DNA from: Flavobacteriales bacterium
Lineage (GTDB): Bacteria; Bacteroidota; Bacteroidia; Flavobacteriales_G; Salibacteraceae
DNA length: 64,000 nucleotides
Assembly (NCBI GenBank): GCA_018660685.1
Contig: JABJJW010000014.1
Location: 112,482 to 176,481, forward strand
Reading direction: 5' to 3'
This document shows positions 18,894 to 26,735 of the stretch, piece after piece. Within the stretch, counting starts at the first letter, position 1. Every line of letters starts with the position of its first letter. Below the pieces are notes generated by a model, which had not been told where the DNA came from, made no database searches, and was given only the letters and a program-made list of their open reading frames with translations. Position numbers and translations under genes: made by a program.

Positions 18894-19529
18894 TCAAAAC
18901 AAGCCATGTAGCTCGCCATCAATCTTCTGAATGATGACACCGAGGTCTTCCTTGTTGTCGATGAACGAGTTATTGTCAACGTCGATAATAAGAAGCTTCC
19001 CTTTATCATAAGTAGAAATCCACGCTTCATATCTTTCATTGAGTCGTTTGAGGTAATCCAGTCGGATCGCTTCCTCATATTCTCTTCCTCTATTCTGAAT
19101 TTGACTTACCAATCTCGGCACACTTGCCCTTAAATAGATAAGCAGGTCAGGTGGCTGAATAAATCGATCTAGGAGATTGAATAAAGAGAAGTACGATTCA
19201 AAATCCCTGGTCGTCATCAAACCCATTGCGTGAAGGTTTGGCGCAAAGATGTAGGCATCTTCATAGATTGTCCTGTCTTGAATAACGCTCTTTTTTCCAT
19301 CTCGGATGTCAAGAACTTGATTGAAACGATTGTTCAAGAAATAGATTTGCATGTTGAACGACCAACGCTGCATTTCTGCATAGAAGTCGTTGATATACGG
19401 ATTTCCATCTGCATCTTCAAAATGCGAATCCCAGCCGTAGTGCTTCGCTAGAAGTCCGGTAAGTGTTGTTTTACCTGACCCAATGTTTCCTGAAACGGCA
19501 ACATGTAGATTCTTCCTATTCTCCTCCAT
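18894..19529 (-). CDS. Deoxynucleoside kinase (first of two)
   Basis: This 211-residue P-loop kinase phosphorylates deoxynucleosides with ATP for nucleotide salvage. It has the P-loop VSGNIGSGKTT near residue 13, the substrate segment QDRTIYEDAYIF (the DR-S/T motif of the family), and the lid region QNRGREYEE. The type resembles bacterial deoxyadenosine/deoxyguanosine kinases, but the base specificity cannot be read with confidence. It is transcribed alone and convergent to atpC. A second, more distant kinase of the same superfamily lies at 25984-26640. Confidence 0.92.
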   Translation of the reverse strand: MEENRKNLHVAVSGNIGSGKTTLTGLLAKHYGWDSHFEDADGNPYINDFYAEMQRWSFNMQIYFLNNRFNQVLDIRDGKKSVIQDRTIYEDAYIFAPNLHAMGLMTTRDFESYFSLFNLLDRFIQPPDLLIYLRASVPRLVSQIQNRGREYEEAIRLDYLKRLNERYEAWISTYDKGKLLIIDVDNNSFIDNKEDLGVIIQKIDGELHGLF

Positions 19530-19598
19530 AAATATCCTAATCTGAGTTCGGTGGGTTCGCGGTACGAATTAAGCTAAACCCACTCAATATAAAAAGCA

Positions 19599-20399
19599 CT
19601 ACCTGTGGGGTTTGAAAATAAATAATTGATCTCCCATTTTAGCGAGAAATGAATTGCGATTAATATCGAAATCTTCAACCTCTTCAATGTTGAGTTTCAT
19701 TTGCTCTATTTCCGATGAGGCCAGGTTGAATACTTCCCAACCTCCTGTTGACCGGTAGACCAATCTTCCATCCGCAAATCGCAGTTTCATAATTCCTTGA
19801 ATCGGTATCCGCTTGACATAATTTCCATAGATATCAAAGACCACAACACCGATCTTAGAATCGACGAGATAGAGACGATTCATGTACTCTTTCATGTCCG
19901 TAGGATGAAATTCTTCCTGTATTATTTGGGCGAGATTCAGAGATTCATGACTCCTTTTTAGTTCTTGATCGTATCGGATTAGCCTAAAGTTCACTGGGTC
20001 GAACAGCCAAAACCCATTGCTATGCGAGGTTGCTGCTAAAGAAATTTGTTCAAACCCTTCTTGAAACAAATCAACATTTCGCTGAATCTCTGACAGTCTT
20101 GAATCCAGAAATACAAGTTGCATTTGATCAGCCGAAAAGAGCAGAATTTTCATCGGGTTGCTCACGTCGAGATGTAGATCTTGCCCAAATAGCTTGTTGC
20201 TATACCTAGCTAACTCATCGCCTTCATCATTGAGTTTGATCAATTCAGACTGATGTACGACATAGATGTTGCTCAATTGATCAATTACGGCCAGGTCGGA
20301 TTGATGCTTCAGGACTCGTTCTTTTTTCCACGTCTCACTTTGCCCAAATAGAACCTGCCCACTGGCAAAAAGGAATATGATACTAAGAAGCAGTCGCAT
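19599..20399 (-). CDS. Exported protein of unknown function, beta-propeller-like
   Basis: The 266-residue protein begins with a signal peptide (about residues 1-19, cleaved near LFG-QS). The rest is a series of short beta-strands with turns such as DSRLSEIQRNVDLF, FDPVNFRLIRYD and VDSKIGVVVFDIYGN, in the style of a six-bladed beta-propeller. No catalytic or ligand motif is recognised. Its start lies 17 bases inside the end of the GH3-like gene, so the two are translationally coupled. I recognise it only as a Bacteroidota-type hypothetical. Confidence 0.7.
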   Translation of the reverse strand: MRLLLSIIFLFASGQVLFGQSETWKKERVLKHQSDLAVIDQLSNIYVVHQSELIKLNDEGDELARYSNKLFGQDLHLDVSNPMKILLFSADQMQLVFLDSRLSEIQRNVDLFQEGFEQISLAATSHSNGFWLFDPVNFRLIRYDQELKRSHESLNLAQIIQEEFHPTDMKEYMNRLYLVDSKIGVVVFDIYGNYVKRIPIQGIMKLRFADGRLVYRSTGGWEVFNLASSEIEQMKLNIEEVEDFDINRNSFLAKMGDQLFIFKPHR

Positions 20400-21909
20400 T
20401 GGCTATAGCTAAAACGGATTCAAGGTAATTTCTCGTATTAGACAATCGGGGCACTTTATTCTGACCTCCCAATTTTCCTCTCGATTTCATCCACTCATAA
20501 AATGTCCCTTCTGGAACTTCGATTATCTCGAGTGGTTCAAGCACCTTGTCTTGATACCGTTTCGCCTCATAATCGGAATTAATGGATTTGAGAGCATTGT
20601 CTAAAACATCAGCAAAGTATGCAAGGTCATCCGGTGGCTTGTCAAATTCGATCGCCCATTCATGACAACCTGCTGAACCTTTGTCCATGTATCGAGGAGC
20701 AGCAGTGTACTCCTTCACTAAACACTCGCACTTCTCACTCGCCGTATGGATTGCTCTTTCTGCATTATCAACGATTAGTTCCTCGCCAAATGCATTGATG
20801 AAGTGCTTTATTCGACCGCTAACCTGAATCCGATAAGGATCTGTCGAAGTGATTCTTACCGTATCACCGATCAGGTATCGCCACAACCCGCCATTGGTAG
20901 AAATCACAAGTGCATAGTTCTCCCCAACCTGTAGTTGGTCCAATTCCAGCGTTTTGGGATGATCAGAGCCCACTTCTGACATTGGCATAAACTCATAGTA
21001 AACACCATAATCCAGCATGAGCAGCATGTCATCAGTCCTGGTAGAATCTTGGATACCAAAAAATCCCTCTGATGCATTGTAGGTCTCTGAATACCTTACT
21101 CTATCCTTTCCGCCTATAATGTCTTTGAACTGTTGCCTGTACGGGCCAAAATTCACCCCGCCGTGTACATACCATTCAAGGTTTGGCCAGACGTCAATGA
21201 TGTGATCCTTGTTTGTTATTTCCAAAACTCTATTCAGTAGAACGAGCATCCAACTCGGAACTCCACTAATGTTTGTAATGTTCTGCTCTGATGTGATCCG
21301 GGCGATCTGTTCGATCTTTTCTTCCCAACTAGGATTCAGAGCAACCTCAGTGTCGGGCGTCCGATGAAGTGATGCCCAAAACGGAAGGTTTTTAATAATA
21401 ATTGCGGACAAATCTCCGGAGTAGCTGTCTTCGTTTAGCGGCACGAAGTCTGAACTACCACCTAGAACTAGTCCTCTCCCCTTCATGAGCCGAGATTCCG
21501 GAAATTCATTGTAGTAAAGAGACATGAGGTCCTTTCCTCCTTTGTAATGGCATTCTTCAAGTGACTCTTGGCTAACTGGGATGTACTTGCTTCGGTCACT
21601 TGTAGTGCCACTGGACTTAGCAAACATCTTAATTTCCGTTGGCCAGAGGATGTTCTGTTCGCCCATTTTTATGCGCTCGATGTCACCCTTCAGTCCGTCG
21701 TAATCGCTGATTGGTACGCGACTCTTGAATTCATCAACTGTTTTTATGTCCTTGTATCCATACTTGCGGCCCCACTCTGTGTCCTTTGCTGATTCAAGAA
21801 GACTTTGAAACCATTCATGCTGGACATCATGCGGGTATTTCTGAAAAAGCTCAATCTGATGAATGCGCTTTTTAATAAACCAACCGAATATGGAATTTAT
21901 GAGGCTCAT
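20383..21909 (-). CDS. GH3-family acyl-adenylating enzyme
   Basis: This 508-residue protein matches the GH3 fold of the adenylate-forming superfamily. It has the ATP-binding loop KSSGTTSDRSKYIPVS near residue 100, YNASEGFFGIQD near 290, GLWRYLIGDTVRITS, and a C-terminal GGQNKVPRL. In plants GH3 enzymes conjugate amino acids to acyl hormones. In bacteria the substrates are mostly unknown and the plant hormone name should not be transferred. It is preceded by the PolX-like gene 12 bases upstream and overlaps the hypothetical protein downstream, so the three look like an operon. Confidence 0.9.
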   Translation of the reverse strand: MSLINSIFGWFIKKRIHQIELFQKYPHDVQHEWFQSLLESAKDTEWGRKYGYKDIKTVDEFKSRVPISDYDGLKGDIERIKMGEQNILWPTEIKMFAKSSGTTSDRSKYIPVSQESLEECHYKGGKDLMSLYYNEFPESRLMKGRGLVLGGSSDFVPLNEDSYSGDLSAIIIKNLPFWASLHRTPDTEVALNPSWEEKIEQIARITSEQNITNISGVPSWMLVLLNRVLEITNKDHIIDVWPNLEWYVHGGVNFGPYRQQFKDIIGGKDRVRYSETYNASEGFFGIQDSTRTDDMLLMLDYGVYYEFMPMSEVGSDHPKTLELDQLQVGENYALVISTNGGLWRYLIGDTVRITSTDPYRIQVSGRIKHFINAFGEELIVDNAERAIHTASEKCECLVKEYTAAPRYMDKGSAGCHEWAIEFDKPPDDLAYFADVLDNALKSINSDYEAKRYQDKVLEPLEIIEVPEGTFYEWMKSRGKLGGQNKVPRLSNTRNYLESVLAIANATAS

Positions 21910-21921
21910 TGTAAAAGTTCC

Positions 21922-23502
21922 CTATCGGCGAAAATAAGTTTCGAGAGAATCCAATTTCAATGCATTTAGTGTCATTTCTTTTGTCAAACCGCCCTTCCTC
22001 GCTGTCATCACTCCATACCTCATATGATCGAACCCTTCAATGCGGTGTGCGTCCGGATTGATTGAAATCTTGACTCCTTTTTCCATGCAGTATGGAATCC
22101 ACGTCCAATCAATATCAAGCCGCATCGGGTTTGAGTTGAGTTCGATAGAAACGTTGTTTGCAGCGCATGCGTCAATGATCATTCTGTGATCGATCGGATA
22201 ACCTGGCCGTGAGAGCAATAGGCGACCCGTTGGATGTCCTAAAATGCTCGTGTAGGGATTTTCAATGGCGCGAAGTAATCTTCGATTCGCAGTCTCCTCA
22301 TCCATTTTCATGTTAGAATGAATTGACGCAACAATAAAATCAAAGGATTTTAAAATATCTGTTTCATAATCAAGTGAACCATCACTTAGAATATCACTTT
22401 CAATGCCCTTAAGAATTTTGAATGGAGCGAGATCCTTATTGAGTTCATCAATTTCTAGATGTTGCCGAAGGATGTCGTCGCTCCTAAGACCACCAGCATA
22501 TACCGCCGTTTTTGAATGATCGCTTATTCCGAAATACTCATAGCCATTCATTTTTAAATGTTCGGCCATCTTGCGTAAGTCATGAATACCATCGCTGTAT
22601 GTCGAGTGATTGTGAAGACATCCCTTCAAATCTTGATTATCAACAAGGTCGCCTTCCTGATGTTGTTCAGACCATTTATACTCATCCTGGCCATTGCGCA
22701 TTTCCGCCGGAATTATTTTAAAGCCATTCTTACCGTAGATTTCCTTGGCATCTACTCCTTCGAGTGAGTCCAATTTTGAAATGTGATCGGTGTGGGCAGA
22801 TTTCAAGAACAGCTCTCTTTCAAAATCTGATGGGCTAACTATCGACTGGTTAATGGGAATTTTGTGTTGCTCCAGGTCAAGAACGGTCGACAAATCTTCT
22901 GTGCAGACGAAGTCAAGCTCATTAATAACGGGATCTCTCCTCAACATCTCGCCTGCCTCCGAAATCAGTCCTTGGGGATATTTCCTCTTAAAGGCCGCTT
23001 TGATCTCAGTGACTAACGATTCAATGCTGGCATAGTGAAATTTTAGTTCGTTCTCGAGCATGAACTCAATAACCAGTCGCACTTGTTCTTGAGTTTTAGC
23101 CCCAAATCCTTTCAGATCAACAAGCCTGTTTTCGTTGCATGCATAGAGGAGTTCGCCAACCGACTCGATTTCCATGTCTTCCCAAATGGTTCTGACCTTG
23201 CTCGGTCCGATTCCTTTAATTGCCATCATCTGAATGACCCCATCCGGTGTTTTTTCAATCCATTGATTTAGATAGGTCATCTCCCCTGAACGAACGAGTT
23301 CTTCGAGTTTAGGAACCAGATTCTTTCCGATACCGGGAATCGACTCATAGCTGGATGGATCTAGATCATGAACCTTGTGAGGATACTTCCCCAATTGAAA
23401 GGCCGCATTACTGTAAGAGCGCACTTTGAACTTGTTTTCGCCATGCAATTCCATCAACTGGCCTACCAGCTTAAATACGCTCCCGAGTTCTTTGTTTTCC
23501 AA
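21922..23502 (-). CDS. polX: PolX-like protein with intact PHP domain and degenerate polymerase domain
   Basis: The 526-residue protein follows the bacterial PolX plan. An 8-kDa-like domain with helix-hairpin-helix motifs comes first (PGIGKN near 56, KGIGPS near 96, KGFGAKT near 131), then a nucleotidyltransferase region, then a PHP domain from about residue 290. The PHP metal ligands are all present (CLHNHSTYSDG, ISDHS, KGIESDIL, ASIHSN, GHPTG, INPDAH). In the polymerase core the usual GS-x-RR-x(n)-DxD is instead GEMLRRDPVINELD, and the third Asp position reads IPINQSIV. Nucleotide transfer is therefore probably lost while a PHP-based 3'-5' exonuclease or phosphatase remains. The start is a TTG at 23502, which gives the usual family N-terminus. 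Confidence 0.88.
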   Translation of the reverse strand: MENKELGSVFKLVGQLMELHGENKFKVRSYSNAAFQLGKYPHKVHDLDPSSYESIPGIGKNLVPKLEELVRSGEMTYLNQWIEKTPDGVIQMMAIKGIGPSKVRTIWEDMEIESVGELLYACNENRLVDLKGFGAKTQEQVRLVIEFMLENELKFHYASIESLVTEIKAAFKRKYPQGLISEAGEMLRRDPVINELDFVCTEDLSTVLDLEQHKIPINQSIVSPSDFERELFLKSAHTDHISKLDSLEGVDAKEIYGKNGFKIIPAEMRNGQDEYKWSEQHQEGDLVDNQDLKGCLHNHSTYSDGIHDLRKMAEHLKMNGYEYFGISDHSKTAVYAGGLRSDDILRQHLEIDELNKDLAPFKILKGIESDILSDGSLDYETDILKSFDFIVASIHSNMKMDEETANRRLLRAIENPYTSILGHPTGRLLLSRPGYPIDHRMIIDACAANNVSIELNSNPMRLDIDWTWIPYCMEKGVKISINPDAHRIEGFDHMRYGVMTARKGGLTKEMTLNALKLDSLETYFRR

Positions 23503-23531
23503 TTGAAAATCTGCTTGAAACGATATTACAA

Positions 23532-23574
23532 AGAAAACGGGCTTAAGAAGCTTTACTCCTCAAACCCGCTTTCT
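23532..23574 (-). terminator. Long hairpin and T-rich tail after sppA
   Basis: On the minus strand two 19-base arms (AGAAAGCGGGTTTGAGGAG and CTTCTTAAGCCCGTTTTCT) pair fully if G-U pairs are allowed, around a five-base loop. The T-rich 3' side (TTTTCTTT) and the place 31 bases after the sppA stop suggest a terminator that separates sppA from the polX-like gene. Confidence 0.65.
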
Positions 23575-23604
23575 TGAATTTGTGTTGATGTTATCGACGT
23601 TAAA

Positions 23605-25410
23605 TCAATAAACTCTCATTTCAAATGGCAACCTCACTTGGACACCATCCATTTCTTTCACTTGTTCAACTTTCTGAAGCCATACTGCTTCCTCCCCGAG
23701 AACCCAGTCAGCCACCAGTGCCTTGGTCTCCCCTTTAAAGTCCTTCATAAAACGCTCAAAAGGATCAACTTTCTTTGGAAGGTCAATCACGTCGTAATCT
23801 TCCAGATCAGCTTCCGCAGCGGCATAGGCTATTGCATCATTCAAATCTCCAATCTCATCGATCAAGCCAATTTCCAATGCATCACCGCCTGTCCAGACAC
23901 GACCTCGCCCTAGAGAATCGACCTGATCGTATGTCATACCACGTCCGTCAGCAACCTTGGCGACAAACTCGGTATAAACTTGATCAAGATAATTCTGAAC
24001 GTGAGCAATCTCCGCTTCGTCAAAATCACGAGATAGTGTGCCAAAATCAGCGAACTGATTGGTTTTAACGACATCGAACGTAATCCCCATTTTATCATTG
24101 AAGAATCCTCTCATATTCGGAATAATACCAAATGCTCCAATAGACCCTGTAATGGTGTTGGTTTGGCCAAAAATTCGTGCGGCGTGAGTGCTGATGTAAT
24201 AACCTCCTGAGGCGGCGACATCTCCGAATGAAACAACGAACGGTTTCTCTTCTCCAGCCAAAACACTCTCTCTCCAAATCACTTCACTTGCCAAGGCGCT
24301 TCCACCCGGGCTATTTACTCTCATCACGATGGCTTTGACGTCTTCATCCTTTCGCGCGTCTCTGATCGCTTTCGCTAAGGTCTCTGATCCAATGGATTCT
24401 TCGTCGCCTTCGCCACTTCCAATTCCGCCGACCGCATAAATTACCGCGATCTCATCTTTCAATTCCCAGTTCTTGTCTTCTTTCTTTTCCGGCTTCACAT
24501 TTGAATACTTACCAATGCTCATGGTTTCAAGGTTGTCGTCGTCTTCCAGTCCTAATTTCTCCTTGAGCTTGTACTCAAATTGATCGTAGTAAACGAGCTC
24601 ATCGACAAAACCAAATTCTACAGCCGCATCTGGACTATCAATTTTTAAATTATCAGCGAGATCGTTCATCACCTCAGGGGTAATTCCTCTTGACTCCGCT
24701 AAGTTGCTTGTCCAATCAGTCCATATATTATCGAGAATGCGCTGCATCTGTACTTTGTTTTCTGCGCTCATGTTTTCCCGGTAAAACGGCTCAACAGCAC
24801 TTTTGTACTTATTGTCGGCACCTTTAATTACAATCGCCTCAATTCCCAATTTATCCATTGCACCTTTAAAGAATGCAACTTCAGATCGAAGACCTCGAAA
24901 ATCAAGACCACCTTCTTTGAACATGTAGACTTCGTCAGCAGCCGAGGCTAAGTAGTATGCACTCTGTGTGTACATTTCCTCGTATGCTATAATCCACTTC
25001 CCAGATTCTCTGAAGTCCAATAATTCTACTCTGAGATTCTGAAGTGTGGCCAATCCACCATTAAATGAAGCTCCTCTGATTACTATTCCTTTGATATTGG
25101 TATCGGATTTGGCATTTTCAATTGCTCCGAGCACAGAGCTTAATTCGTTCTTTCCACCATCGTCCATTCCATCGAATTGAAATTTAGCAAAGGGGTTTTC
25201 TGCAGCTCGTTCGATGATCGCGTCACTTATGTCTAGCGTTAATACTGTATTCGGTTTCACCTCTACATCATCCTTTCCTCGATCAGCAAACATCATAGCC
25301 GAACCAATGATTCCTGCCATGATAATTCCACTCAGGATAAATATGAATATGAACCCTAGAATGGTACCTAAGGTTGAAGCAAACATGTATTTCAAAAAAT
25401 TATTCATCAC
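23605..25410 (-). CDS. sppA: Signal peptide peptidase SppA, 67-kDa type
   Basis: This inner-membrane protease degrades leftover signal peptides. The 601-residue length fits the duplicated Gram-negative form. It has one N-terminal transmembrane helix (about residues 15-42). The catalytic Lys lies in the first half (KGADNKYKSAVEPFYR, near residue 203) and the nucleophilic Ser in the second half (GDVAASGGYYIS, near residue 397). NSPGGSALASE is the usual oxyanion segment. The start is ATG 25410, or ATG 25407 one codon later. A -7 box on the minus strand predicts a 15-base leader. It is divergent from folK. Confidence 0.95.
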   Translation of the reverse strand: MMNNFLKYMFASTLGTILGFIFIFILSGIIMAGIIGSAMMFADRGKDDVEVKPNTVLTLDISDAIIERAAENPFAKFQFDGMDDGGKNELSSVLGAIENAKSDTNIKGIVIRGASFNGGLATLQNLRVELLDFRESGKWIIAYEEMYTQSAYYLASAADEVYMFKEGGLDFRGLRSEVAFFKGAMDKLGIEAIVIKGADNKYKSAVEPFYRENMSAENKVQMQRILDNIWTDWTSNLAESRGITPEVMNDLADNLKIDSPDAAVEFGFVDELVYYDQFEYKLKEKLGLEDDDNLETMSIGKYSNVKPEKKEDKNWELKDEIAVIYAVGGIGSGEGDEESIGSETLAKAIRDARKDEDVKAIVMRVNSPGGSALASEVIWRESVLAGEEKPFVVSFGDVAASGGYYISTHAARIFGQTNTITGSIGAFGIIPNMRGFFNDKMGITFDVVKTNQFADFGTLSRDFDEAEIAHVQNYLDQVYTEFVAKVADGRGMTYDQVDSLGRGRVWTGGDALEIGLIDEIGDLNDAIAYAAAEADLEDYDVIDLPKKVDPFERFMKDFKGETKALVADWVLGEEAVWLQKVEQVKEMDGVQVRLPFEMRVY

Positions 25411-25431
25411 TTTTCTCTTTTAATCTGAGAT

Positions 25432-25439
25432 CAAAGTTA
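25432..25439 (-). promoter_or_regulatory. Candidate -7 promoter box for sppA (TAACTTTG on minus strand)
   Basis: An exact TAnnTTTG match lies 22 bases before the sppA ATG, which predicts a leader of about 15 bases. Confidence 0.5.
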
Positions 25440-25492
25440 TTTTGACCTCTCTCAGATTAATCGGCTTTTTGATTAGTGGTAAAAAGAATTCA

Positions 25493-26002
25493 TTGAAAGG
25501 AAAAATTGAACATAAAGTATACCTCCTCACCGGTTCAAACCTAGGAGACAGATCAAAGAGTTTAAAGGAAGCTGAGAAATCCATACACGAGAATTGCGGA
25601 AACATCCTTAAAAGCTCGAGCATCTATGAATCGGAGCCATGGAATATGGACTCGGATGATTGGTTTCTTAATCAAGTCCACTTGATTGGAACAACTAAAA
25701 CTGCGCTCGAACTACTCGAAGGCATATTGCAAATTGAAACCATCTTAGGACGCACTAGAAAATCCAGCGGTGGATATGAGTCTCGAATCATCGATATCGA
25801 CATCTTATATATAGACTCTTTAGTATACGACACCCCAGAATTGATCGTCCCTCATCCTAGAATCCAAGAACGCAGGTTTGTGCTCGTTCCGATGGTCGAG
25901 TTAAATCCTGACATGATTCATCCAATTTTCAATAAATCACAGAAAGAATTATTAAATCTTTGTTCTGATACCACTAAAGTGGAATGGAAAAGCCCGAAAT
26001 AG
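25493..26002 (+). CDS. folK: 2-amino-4-hydroxy-6-hydroxymethyldihydropteridine pyrophosphokinase
   Basis: FolK transfers pyrophosphate from ATP to hydroxymethyl-dihydropterin in folate synthesis. The motifs are VYLLTGSNLGDR at the N-terminus, YESEPW, NQV, ETILGRTRK, the metal-binding RIIDIDILYID and VPHPRIQERRFVLVPM. The protein has 169 residues from a TTG at 25493. A TTG at 25442 would add 17 residues that lie before the first strand of the fold, so the shorter form is preferred, with low certainty. It overlaps the following kinase by 19 bases. This folK-kinase pairing is common in Bacteroidota. Confidence 0.9.
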   Translation: MKGKIEHKVYLLTGSNLGDRSKSLKEAEKSIHENCGNILKSSSIYESEPWNMDSDDWFLNQVHLIGTTKTALELLEGILQIETILGRTRKSSGGYESRIIDIDILYIDSLVYDTPELIVPHPRIQERRFVLVPMVELNPDMIHPIFNKSQKELLNLCSDTTKVEWKSPK

Positions 26003-26640
26003 CATATAGGAATATTACGATCGAAGGGAACATCGGTGTTGGGAAGACGACAGCAGCCAAGATTCTTGGAGAACAGCTAGACGGTCGTCTTTTGTTGGAG
26101 TCCTTCGATAACAACCCATTTCTGGAACTATTCTATACCGATTCCGAACGCTATTCATTCCAAGTGGAACTATTTTTCCTTGCAGAACGGTATAATCAGC
26201 TTTCTAAAAACCTATTGGGCGACATTTTCCAAGAATTCACTGTTTCGGACTATCTCTTCGTGAAATGCTCCATTTTTAGTGGAATAAACCTCGCGGGACC
26301 CGAAAATGAGCTCTTCATGAATCTATTTCGGATAATGGATCGCTTCATGCCGAGGCCAGATATTCTTATTTATCTGCATATCCCTGCCGAAAAAGCACTG
26401 GAAAATATTAAAAAGAGGGGGAGATCATATGAACAGGATATCCCACTTGCCTACCTAAAGCGCTTGGAAGAGGGGTATTTCAACTACTTGAAAGAGGAGA
26501 ACAGGTTTCCAATAGTGGTGCTCGATGAGTCTGATAATGAGGCGCGTGATCTAACCGGGACCATGAAGAACATATCGTCCGTTCTCGGTTCTGAATGGAA
26601 GAATGGAATTTCCTATTTCAGAGAAGTAGTAGAAGATTGA
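25984..26640 (+). CDS. Deoxynucleoside kinase (second of two)
   Basis: The 218-residue protein has the P-loop ITIEGNIGVGKTTAAK near residue 12. Its substrate segment is TVSDYLFVKCSIF in place of the DR-S/T form, and its lid is KKRGRSYEQ. It should phosphorylate a deoxynucleoside. The different substrate segment from the kinase at 18894 suggests a different base preference, as in bacteria that keep paired purine and pyrimidine kinases; this is inference. It is translationally coupled to folK. Confidence 0.9.
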   Translation: MEKPEIAYRNITIEGNIGVGKTTAAKILGEQLDGRLLLESFDNNPFLELFYTDSERYSFQVELFFLAERYNQLSKNLLGDIFQEFTVSDYLFVKCSIFSGINLAGPENELFMNLFRIMDRFMPRPDILIYLHIPAEKALENIKKRGRSYEQDIPLAYLKRLEEGYFNYLKEENRFPIVVLDESDNEARDLTGTMKNISSVLGSEWKNGISYFREVVED

Positions 26641-26735
26641 TTGAACCGCCCTAAATGGGCGCGCATATGTAAACATTCACTAATATTGCAGCCAATAAAC
26701 TATATCTCATTCCTAGCAATTTTAAATCAAACCTG

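Noticed and set aside
20383..21909. Plant-hormone (auxin) conjugation role for the GH3-like enzyme
   Set aside because: The family name comes from plants; nothing in the sequence or neighbours supports an auxin substrate.
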